From Euglena gracilis (lineage: Eukaryota > Euglenida > Euglenophyceae > Euglenales): DNA of 64,000 nucleotides. A program made the position numbers and the translations under genes. The stretch spans positions 17,216,691 to 17,280,690 of the forward strand of contig CP154955.1 of the NCBI GenBank assembly GCA_039621445.1. Reading direction: 5' to 3'. Under the pieces are notes generated by a model, which was not told the DNA's origin, did no database searches, and saw only the letters and a list, made by a program, of their open reading frames with translations. Of this stretch, positions 11,470-22,400 are shown in pieces (the stretch's first letter is position 1; every line of letters begins with the position of its first letter).

Positions 11470-12640
11470 GCCCCAAAGCAGCCCAGACCATTTGGTGGCC
11501 ACGGTTGGTGATCGATCCCCCGTTCCCTCTCCCTTCGTCCGCTTCCCTCCGATATGTCAATCATGTTGCCCCCCCCCCAAACAGGGTTCAGTTCAAGGAG
11601 CGCGTCTGGAGTGTAGATCGGCTGCCCCCCCCCCCCCCCAGACCAGAGGGGGTGGGGGTCCGACCTGACCCCGATGGGGTGCCCAGGACCTTTTCGGCAG
11701 TTTGCGCCAGATTTCTTTTGTGTGTTTGATAATTTTTGTTCAAAAAGTCCCCGAAATGGCGCTTTTGGCCAATTTGGGGGGGGGGCAAATTTTCCCCTGC
11801 AGGGCCAAAATCAGTCACCTGGACTGATTTTTCCGCCACTTTGTTGGTGGAGGGTACCCCTCCCCCTGTGGCCGAATATTGAACCCTGCCCCCAACCAAA
11901 AGCGAGCTCCAATGGCATCCGGTAGTCGGCCCTCTGGCCAATGACACCGCTGCCCACTGCGTATGCAACCGCCTTCCCTGTTATCCTATTCCTCCCCTCC
12001 CATGTTTTCCCCATGCCCTCATTTTCCGCTCCTTGCACGTTTTGGTGCTTTTCCCCCACCTCCCACGAGGGTTGGCTTTGCTTTGTTGGGAGCCCAATTG
12101 AGGGTACCAAAATTGGTGAAATGGAAGTTCCTGGTGTTCGTGCAAAGGTGAGGCCAGTCTTACAAGAGCATTGCACGTGAATATTTTATCCGACCCATGT
12201 GCCTAACCAACCCAAAGTATGATTGCGTTGAGTAACAATGGACCCAGTTTCGGACAGTGCAAGCTGATAACACCTGCCAATACAAACTGATGCCAAATGT
12301 TGACTGCAGTGTTTACAGTCTGGGCTTTGCCGAAAGTGTTCTATCTCCCGAAAGGTATTTCTCCAAAGTGAGCAAGAAGATGGAAGAAATCCGGAGAGTT
12401 TCTCAATAACGCCCGTTGATTCCACTGTTTTTTTTTTTGGCGTGGCTGCAGGAACAGAAGGGCCAAAAATGCAAAGAATGTGTGGCACAGGGTAGTCCAA
12501 ATGGGCTGCATTTTTCGAATTTGACTCAAAGTACCTGGATTCCTCCCCCTCTGGTACTGGGACCCCCTGAGGTTCTTTCCCCCCCTTCCTCCTTTCATGC
12601 CCCCCCCCCTATCATTGGACCTTTGCCTTAACTTGTGACC
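11470..12640. other. No gene recognised
   Basis: C-rich and AT-rich segments alternate. Several frames are open (for example 11941-12180) but none shows consistent GC-rich codons, splice pairs or a recognisable motif. Confidence 0.35.
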
Positions 12641-12642
12641 GT

Positions 12643-12720
12643 GATGTATATGCACGATGCACGATGCATAATGCATCCATACATCAGGCATCATGCTGCA
12701 TAATGCAAACCCCCCAAATA
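12643..12720. repeat. ATGCACGATGCATAATGC repeat, small
   Basis: Short run of 'atgcacgatgc' and 'ataatgcatcc' units. It is related to the larger array at 13090-13330, from which it is separated by about 370 bp of sequence also lacking genes. Confidence 0.7.
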
Positions 12721-13089
12721 TACCTCCCAAGTACAACCTCCCATATAAAAAACCCCTGGGGGCTTTGAAATTTCGCCCACAACCCCCCCTCTGGGGGGAC
12801 GTTGACAGCTGCCGCGAGAGCATCACGAGGTGGAAAACATCCCAATAATTCCATTCATTTTGTGACACTTTTAGGTCATGATTTGAGACTTTTTGTCCAA
12901 AAATGGTCATCAGCTAAAATTCTTCCTGCGGTGGTGAAATTTGGGCAAAAAAAATGAGGGAATAAATGTTTTGATGCTTTTGGCGGCGGAAGTTTGATCA
13001 TCCCACCAAATGCAAACCCCCCAAACATAAATCCTCCCCCAGGCTCTTGAAAATTCTGTCTTGAAATTAAGACGGGGGGTTTTATATTT

Positions 13090-13330
13090 GTCATGATGCA
13101 TGATGGATGATGCATGACGCATGATGGATGATGCGTGATGGATGATGGATGATGCATCGTTGCATGATGCGTGATGCATGATGCGTGATGGATGATGGAT
13201 GATGCATCGTTGCATGATGCATCGTTGCATGATGCATCGTTGCATGATGCATGATGGATGATGGACGATGCAAGATGCATGATGGACGATGCAAGATGCG
13301 TGATGCATGATGATCATGACTTCGATGTGC
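13090..13330. repeat. Minisatellite of GATGCATGATG units
   Basis: About 240 bp of 7-bp-based units (gatgcatgatggatgatg, gatgcatcgttgcatgatg). It ends some 75 bp before the proposed start codon of the PC-esterase gene, so it lies in that gene's promoter or 5' leader. Long His/Ser reading frames on the minus strand come from the repeat. Confidence 0.92.
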
Positions 13331-13404
13331 CGCCGGTCATGATGCTGCATGCCGCTGTCCCCGCAGCCCCGCCCCCACCCCATCCCGAAGCAGCGCCGGG
13401 TAGG

Positions 13405-13468
13405 ATGGCCCCCGCGCCGGCAGGCGCGTGGTGGCTGCTGCTCAGCGTCCCCCTCCTCTCCCTCGCCG
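13405..13468 (+). CDS. PC-esterase exon 1: signal peptide
   Basis: ATG at 13405 is followed by MAPAPAGAWWLLLSVPLLS and LAG, a short n-region, a hydrophobic core and small residues typical of a cleavable signal or signal anchor. The frame stays open to about 13605. Donors possible at 13469 (gccg|gtctgg, phase 1) or further on. The 13469 donor joins in phase to 15065. Upstream in-frame codons exist, so an earlier start cannot be excluded. Confidence 0.55.
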
Positions 13469-16400
13469 GTCTGGCCCCCACTGACTCCCCCTCCCCCTCC
13501 CTCCCGTGGTGCGTCCCTCCACCGCCCTGCTGGCCCTCGGTGGTCAGTGCTGATGGTGTGACACTGATGGGTTTGCACATCATCTTTCAATTTTGCGTCT
13601 TCTGAACAGTTTCCCAAAATCGCCTGAGTTGTCCTCCAGGGGCTTTGGCCCCTGTTTAACGCGTGCAAACCGGGCGCCTGAAGTTCGAAGTTGCCTTCGA
13701 AACTAATTTGTATCCTCAGGTGCAATTTTTGGTCATCTTTGACCCGCAACTTCAGTCCCCAAGTTGGATCCAAAGTTGCCCTGCTCCCGAACGTTCATTT
13801 GATCTTGGCCAAAACCAACTGCCGAGGAGAGGTTGGAAGGGGCGTTTAAGCTGCTGCATGGTTTGCCACACGTTTTTTTTTATTTTATTTACTTTTTTTA
13901 TTTTATTATTTTTGACACACAATTTTTTTTAATTCCTCATAATTTTTGGATGTTTTGTGCTTTTTGAAGGTATGGCTGAGAATGGTAAAGCCAAAAGGTA
14001 TAAAAAGAGGACCCCAACGAGCTTTCTCGATCTGATTTTGGAACTTCTGGAGTGTCCTCTGGGTGCCCATCCTCTATTTTAGAACTGGGAAGGCAGAGGG
14101 AAGGATTGATTTTGGCTCCGGACCATGCCGTATTGGAAACAAACCTTCAGGAAGTTCAATTCCGTTTCCAAAAGGTTCTTAGATAGCCCTGCCCGTTCAG
14201 GACAACAGAGAACCCTGACCTGTCCCCGCCATCCCACCATCCCAGAGGCTGGCGTCAAAGGCACTGGACATTTTGAATTTTGGTCAAATCAAATTTTGAG
14301 CCATTTTTGGTCTGAAAGTTGGAAGTGGGAGACTGGTTTTGAAAAGTGACTGGTGGGGGGGGGGCGAACACCCCCCCCCCCCTATCCTGTGGATCCTGGT
14401 GGGTGGGCATCCGACCCACCCACCACCCCTTCCCGTATTTCCAGGGTGCCGATTTTTAGGTCAAAGTTTTCCTTTGGTGCCTTCGGCGACGAAGGAATTG
14501 TTCTTTGGGCAATGCCATGGTGAGTGGGCGATTTTTTTTATGTCTATTTGATTTTTTTTTTCATTTTGATAAACGTCCTGCTTTTTGCAGTTTTCGACTG
14601 AGAAAATTCCCAATTTTGGACCCAGTTTCCCCCCGAGACCAAAGTTTTTTGTCAACATTTTGCCATTGTTTGATCAATGTTTTTCAGAACCATCTTAAAA
14701 AAATCAGGTTCTTTGATACTTTAACTCCACCCGCACCCCCAAAAATGCACAGAACGTGCTGTTTTTGTGTTTCCTTGTGTTTATTTTGCATTTTTTTGCG
14801 TCGTTTTTTTCCCCGAGGGTGCATGTTGTGTCCCCACCCCTGCCCGTTGTCTTATTTCTTAGGCGGTGCGTCTCGCACTTAAGCTTCTTTTTTGGTCGAT
14901 TTGCGCATTTTCACAAACCGACCAAAAACCACCGTGAGCGCCGGCTTTACAAAGGCTGAGAGCGAGCGGGAGCAGGATTGGACAAAATACAAGTTGTTTC
15001 TTGTTGTCGGCACCGGCTCCCCTGGGAATTACGTGCCTGTTTTGCTGTTTTTTTTTTTAGCCAGGGCGGTGGCCCCAGTCCGTGGCGGACATCAGCGTCG
15101 AGCGGCCCGGCCGGTGGGCCAACGACAGCTACGCCCACCCCGGGCCAGGGCACTCCTTCCTGGGACCCCAGCTCTTCCGGCCCCATTGCCGTGGATCTCT
15201 GGTACCCGGCGCCAGGGGCATTTTTTTCAGGCATACATCTTAAATTTTTTAAGGGGTTTAAGGTGTTTTTTAAAAATGTTTTTTAAGTATTTTTTTGGCA
15301 TTTTTAAATTTTTAAAGGCGTTTATTTTCCAAGGGAAGTCCAACGGCCATCACAGCATCGTACAGGGTCCAAAATCAAAATAGTCGAAAGCCCATTTTTT
15401 TTTCGGATAGACAATGTTCCAGCCAGGGGTTTTTTAAAGACCCGGGGGGGGAGGGGGGGTCCCCCTTGGGGGGCCCACTCGGGAGGGGGTCCCGGGGGAC
15501 CCACTCAATTTCCCCCAAAATGGCCAAAAAATTGAGAAAAATGCTAGAAATAGCAACTTTTTTCAAAAATTTTCGGTGCCGAAGGCACCGAAAAGTATGT
15601 CCCCCTTTGGGGGGACCCCCCTGGCAGCGATGCCAGAAGTCACTTTTTCCCCTGGAGCTGGCTTTTTTTTTTGCCGAGATTTTACGACTTCATTTTCGGC
15701 TTGAATTTCAAAAATTTTCCCAAACTTTTTTTTAAAGGCATTGAGGGTTTTGAATTCATTTTGACCAAATTTCTTAAGGCGTTTTTTTGGGGGTTTAAGG
15801 TCTTTTAAGGCGCCTTAAAAATACCCCCTACCTGACGCCTGGCAGCCGTTGCGATGGCAATTCCCCGATGGATGGCCCGCTTTGCAGACAGTTGGCAGTG
15901 CACTGAACCCTTACCCCTCTGGGGGCCCCGAGGGATGCCCTGCCTCCGGTACTTCGCTCGGTCCCCCAACCAGGCCGAGTGGATGGCACAGGCGTGCCCC
16001 GTGCAGCAGCGTGCCTTCTCCTGCTACCGCCCGCCTTTCCTCCTGGAAACGAGTGGTGTGTCGTGCCTGTCGGTGATTTGGCGGGTGGGCAGTCGGTGCA
16101 TGGGTCGTGGTCTGTGTGTCCGTTCATGTGGGTGCCATGAGGTTGATGGGATGGGTGGGCAGGGGTTTGTGACCAAATGTCCCCTGTGGTCACGTTTGGA
16201 GGCGAGGCGCCGTGGGCACCCCGAGGTGTGGCCGCGCGCGCGCGCCGCGGAGCACCGCCATTTCGTCCCCGACGGCTGCGCTCTCCGCCCGTTCGACCCC
16301 CTGGCCAGGGCCGCCCCCCCCTCCTTTCCCTGACATGTCTACGCTGGTCAAATGGTCTTGCCACGATGCTTGTGTGTTACCATCAGGCTTGTGCTTAGTC

Positions 16401-19400
16401 GGGTGCCTACCCCATGGGGGGGGGTGGGTGCTCGGGGCAGGCACCCTGTAGCATCCATCCGACCCCCCGGGGGGGGGGGAGGTAGGGTTTTTGGGGGTGC
16501 CTGCCCGTAGCAGGCACCCCCCTCCGACCCCGGCGCCTTTGGCGCCGGGGGCTCGGAAAAGGCCATTTTTCAATGAAATTTTTCTGTGTCCCCCCCGACC
16601 CCCCGGGGGTGTGCCTGCTAGGGGCAGGAACCCTATAGCACCCCCTACCCCCTCCCCCCTGGTCGGTGAGCACAAGCTTGGTTGCCATGTGTTGCACCAA
16701 CTCAGCACCAACTCCCCCAATCCGGATGCCCCGTCAGTGCGCTTTGAGGAGACCCTGGAGGCGGTGTTCCTTGAAGCCATCACTGGCCGGCGCCTATTCT
16801 TTTGCTGCGACTCCGACGGGCTGTGCTGGACCGCAGTGCCAATCTCTCCCCTCCGCTTCTGTAGACCGTTTGTGCCCCCTCTATCACGTTTTTCGATTAA
16901 AATGTAAGGGATTCAGAACAAAGCTGGGTGGCAGGGGTCGGCTCGAAAACACTTTTTCCAGGTCCGGGAGGCCAAAAAACGTGGTTTTGGGCAAAAAAGA
17001 ATTTTCGATTTTTTCGACTTTTTTGACCCGGTTTTGACCGAAAGTCAATGGGTTGGCGGCCCAAAACGGGGCGCCGGCGGATCCGTGAAGGGGGGGGGGA
17101 CCCGGAATTCCTTTTCAGCCGTGCAGTAGTGGTGTTATCAAATAGCAGTGGGGTCCACGGGACCAAGTCAATGGGACAGGCAAAAGGAGTAATTTGGTTC
17201 CGAATCCCCCGAGAGCTGCCAAGATGGTTTAAACTCGGAAGAATCGAGGGGGGTTGAGGTTGCAGCGTGTACGCAGTGAACCCATGATCCAGCATCACCC
17301 AAAGTGTGAGGAACCGTGGAGACGGGCTTACAATCACCTGATCCCAAATCCCATTAAATGTTTGTGGATGATTGCGTGGGGGAACTGAAGGGTTGTGTTT
17401 TATTTATTCGAAGCCAGATCGCCCGTTAAGCAGCTGTGCAGTGTGCCTTCGCGGAACCCACTCCACTCCGCAACACATCTGTGCTTTGTATTGCTTCGAT
17501 GCCGGTCTTTTTACGACCGTGCCTTGCGCTCATCGAGGTCCCACAGGTCACTGGGCGAGCCCCGCAGTCCTGCAGCGCGCATTGGGTGAACTGTGCTGGG
17601 TGCATGCGTACACGCTGCAACCTCAATACCCCCTCGATTCTTCCGGAGTCCTTGGCAGCTCTCGGGGGATTCGGAACGCAGTTCTTCGCCTGCGCCACTG
17701 ATTTGTTCCTGGACCACTATTTGATGCCCCCTCCTTTGCGTTCGTGAAATGAGCAATTTCCCAGTGGGATCCTCCAACCAGCTGGTGGTTGTTCGACAGA
17801 TTTGCTTAGGATTTTCGAAACTCAAAATGAAGTCTGCAGGGACGTTGGAATGGAGGGGGGGGGTGGGAAATAGTGCGCCAGTAAAACAAACTGAACCCGA
17901 AGCTCAAATTTCCGCAAAACTCCCTCGAAATAGCGCAAGACCTCCCTTGAAACGGTGCGAGACTGCCAGATTTTGCAAAGTTCAAAATCCTGACTTCCCC
18001 CCAAACTTCCCCCCCGGTGCCGCCCCCCTACCCCTCCCCCCAGCCAGGGTTTTTTTTGAAAAGGTGCTATTTTTAGCACTTTTTCGTGATTTTCCGCCAT
18101 TTTTTTGGTCCCCCCGGGGGGGGGGGGGGGGGGGGGGGGGCCCCTCCGGTCTTTAAAAAAAACCCCTGCCCCCAGCCCAGCCCGGCCCCCTCTCGGAGCA
18201 GTTCTTCGTGGCAGTGGTGTGCAGCCTGCATGGCGCCACGACGGTGTCGTACCGCATCAAGTGGGAGGCGCTGCAGTGGGGCCAGGGGGTTCACCCCCCC
18301 CCCTTGCCCAACGATGGTCCGCCTTCCGCCATAACCCCCCCAAAGAGAAGAACGGGTGCACTTACAGTGGACCGCCGCCTCTGGCGGTGGGGGATGCGCT
18401 TTTATTTGGGCCCTGCGCTTGTAGCGGCCCCGCGCTTCTATTGGGGGGTTTACCAGGGGGGGAATATGCAACTTGCATAATTTGCATTTTTTTTGCATAA
18501 TCAGGTTTTTCCGAAATTTGCATTTTTTTGCATTTTTTTTTGACTTGCATAATTTGAAGGGCCAAGTTGCATATCCCCCCCCCCGGTTTTACACCCTTAG
18601 TAGCTGTCAACGAAGGAAGCTGCAGTCCTTCCTGCGGCCGGAAGCACAGTGTTTGCAGGGGCAGGGAGATATTCCAGTCCAGAATAAACCGGAATAAACC
18701 GGAATGGCAAAAACCGGAATAAACCGGAATAAACCGGAATAACCGGAATAAAAGTGCCAGCCAATGGCTTGAAAATTCTGCAAGGCACAAAGGCAATGAA
18801 GGTGAAGTTTGATATATTTTCAGGTTTCAAAATCACAACAGCAACAAAGGAGCGCAAGCGTAGCACAGTTTGGCACTTAATATCAGGAGCACACCTTCAT
18901 TTTGCCTGTTTTTCCCCCTGGGTGAATGCATTTTTTGTTTGGATTTTCTCCCCACTTGTGGGGCTGCACTTAGTGAATGTTTGTCCCTGAGTTCTTTTTG
19001 AAGAGACATGAACTAGGACAATATAAACGCCGATTTTTAGGGGCAGGGATCCCATTGGACAAAGCGAATCATCTTTCAATCAGGGGGTAATAACACTCTT
19101 AGGCGGCCTAACTCGCACCGAAGGTTTTGATATTTGCATTGCGCTTAAGCGCAACGTTGCATTCTTTTTGAAACCCGGCGGTGAAACCCACCCTTTTTGG
19201 CCCTCTGGTTCTGTGGGGACCCTCCACGGTGGCACGTACATCATTTGCGGTTATTGGGACCCAGGAAACAGGCCCTCTTGGTGTTTTTAAGCCTGTGATC
19301 CATTTTGAAAAAGGTTCAAAACCCCAGGTTAGGACGAAAAGAACGACTTGGACCTCTACAATGTACGGGAACAGGGATCCCCGGGCCCAGTGTGCATAAC

Positions 19401-22400
19401 CCCAAAGCGCCGGGTAATGAAACAAGGGAACTCCATTGCGCAGTTGCGCCATGGCACAAACTTTTTTTTCATTACAAAAATGAAAAGCATTGAGCTTTGG
19501 CTTAATTTTAATTCATAAACCCCCTCCACAAATAACTTGATAGGGTGCCAAGACATTTGGAACCATCTTGTTTTTCCTTGCCCCCGCAGAAAAAATGGAA
19601 GGGGGATTTACCACACTGAATTTTTTAGTGATTCTAAAATGGGGGGATCATTACCCACTTGGGCAATAATAACAACATATGCGTCAACATGTGTTTTCAT
19701 TGCGCATCCGCAAAGAAAACACGCTCATGTGGAATGAAAATTTAAGAGTTATATTGCGCCACGGTGCAATGGAAATATAAAATTTCAAAATTCAAAATTA
19801 GCATGGCTGTTGCGCCGAAGCGGACACCTCAGCAGGCAAATCTTCACGGACAGATTGCAGAGCCTAAAAAAGCAACAAAACGGGCCAAAAGTCACCTGGC
19901 CTGTGTAGCACCATCTGGGGAACACAGTCAAGGCTTCAAAAATGAGGGAGACACAACAGGGCCTAAGACACTCAGTGGGACAATTTTTGGGAAGAAAAGA
20001 GACAGCGATGCCAGGGACCCGTCTCGAGAGAAAACCCGGAGCACCATTTTTCACCTGCTTGTTTGTCCCGGAGAGGCCGGGGTCTGCTGTGGTGTGCAGA
20101 CCCGCATCACCAAGTGCGAAGTGACCACTTGGCGGGGTGGGCAATCAAGGAATGCATCTCTATTCCTGAAGCCCAGGTGAGCGCCTCACCCAATTGTATT
20201 TCAAAAAATTCTATGTCCATTCAGACAGAAATTGACCGGAATAAACTGGAATAAATCCCGGAATAAACCGGAATAACCCGGAATAAACCGGAATAAAACC
20301 CCGGAATAAAATTTTCGGCCGACCGGAATACCTCCCTGCCCCTGGTGTTTGCCGCTGACTCCGCCCTCCCCGGCCTCTTCCGCTGTCCATAAAACCACCC
20401 CCGAGTTATTTTTTTCTTCAGTTTCGACGCTTCCCCAAGAAACTGGGAGAGCATGGACTCCAAGGTTCACTTTCGATCTTAACCCAGGGGCGAGTGCATG
20501 GGTCTTGGCCCAACCCCCTGTTCTGGAAGGCTTGGGGTTGGCGCTGAGTGGGCACCAAAGCACAAGGGGGCTCCTCTGTTTTGGTGGGTTTTTCTTTGGT
20601 GTGAAGTGCTGACAGATTCTTGGCATATCTTACCTCCCCCTTGTCGTACGACCACCCCTCATTTACGACCACCCCCCGGTCGCAGGTTGCAGGTTATGGG
20701 GGTGCTACGACCCCCCCCCCCCCCCGGGCGCAGGTTGCAGGAACCCGGTCGTACGACAAGGGGGGGGGTGGGTAAGCTGGGTACCCCTTGGGGTGTCCAG
20801 CCTCACAGTGATGGGTCTGCTGAAATAAAATTGGTGCTGGCCCAGCACAGCCCCCCCTCCCCCCGGACCCCCCAAACCTGGATGGGTGTTTGGTGCCGAC
20901 CCCATGGTCCTAAAAACTCTCCGAAACCCCCTGAAAAATCAATCCCGAATACACCACAGAACACAAGATATATTTTAGATGAAAACTTTCTCCCAAATGG
21001 ATGTTTTTGGCTGAAAGTCCAATTGACCCTCCCCCAATACCTACGAAGTATGGATGTTGAATATCGGTCCTTATCGGGTTAATCGAAAATCTTTAATTTA
21101 TTGGATCCCGAAAAAAAATATCGTGAAATATCGGCTTTATTGGGGGGAGGTAACGTTCTTTTTTTGTTGTTTTTTTGGGAGATTTTTGGATATCAACTTT
21201 AATTGAGGATATCGGGGCGTCAATCTATCCAAATTTATCGGGACCCCCCCTAAACCCAATATCAATATCCATCCTTGTGCCTACCCACCTGTTCCCACAT
21301 TTGGAGCTCGGGGGGTGGCAACTGCCTGGGCTCCCTGAGGCCAAGTACGGGGCAGAAACCTGCCCCTTGCCGTCGGGAGAGCTGTGCCACCTCAGCGCCG
21401 CCACCGCCTATTGGCCTGCCCTGTCCCTCAAAGGCGTTTCCACTTTCGTTTCCAAACCTGCAAAGGCTGCACATGGGGGGAGGGGGGAAACTCGAGTGGG
21501 AAAACTTGTTGTGGGAAAATTCTGGATGAAATTTTGTCCAGGGGTTTCCTGCATTTTCAGGGCCCGGCCAGAACTTTCCCGGCAAATTTAAGAAAAATCC
21601 AATTTCCTTCAGTGAACGCCTAAAATTTTTCTTTGGCGCTTTGCGCCGATTATTGTAATGTATTTTTGTTCCAGATCATTCTTCAGCATCTTCAGTAGGT
21701 GTATTGATCATTCAAATTGAAACAATGTCTTTTTTTGCTTTTCTTTGCAATTTGGACTTTAGTATTTTATCAATTTTTTTTGGATTTTGGATTTTGGATT
21801 TGTGATTTCCCTCAAACAGAATTTTTCGTTCAGAATTTTCCCCAGCCGTTTAAGCGAGCGTTCAAGCATTTTTCACAGTATTTAAAGGGTTTGTCCAATA
21901 TTTTTCCCAGCAGAATTTTTCCCGTCAGCAATTGTTCCCAGTTCTGATACCCCCCGGTTTATGCATCCCACACATGCATACATGCTCCCCAACTTGTGCA
22001 GGTATTCCCCGCGGATGTTCCAGGCCTGTACCTGTCAGCAGGGCAAGACTCGCCTATGTGGCTTTGCTGGGGTTGCGCTGCCCCTGTGCATGCCTTGGCT
22101 GAAGCCAAAATCCTGGAGGGGTTGGAAGGCAGGGAGTTGACCTCCCTGCCTGCCAACTAACTTGGTCGCCCTGAGAATTTTGAACAACATATTTTCCACG
22201 TCACCCCAACAAATTGCCACACGAGCTTATTATGTGTCTTTTTTCCCTTTCAAAAATGACGTGGGCACTGGTCTCTTTAGTGGAAAAGAATTTTTCTTTT
22301 GAAAAGGTATTTTTGTAGGGTTGCCAGGCTAAATTCCATCTGAACGTGGAGATGGTTTTTGGGTTTGAATATGCATGGATAAGTGAGTATGAATAAATGA

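Noticed and set aside
12910-13773. Minus-strand 287-residue frame with SCIVHHASC repeats
   Set aside because: It is the ATGCATG minisatellite read on the other strand; the plus-strand signal peptide frame explains the GC-rich part better.
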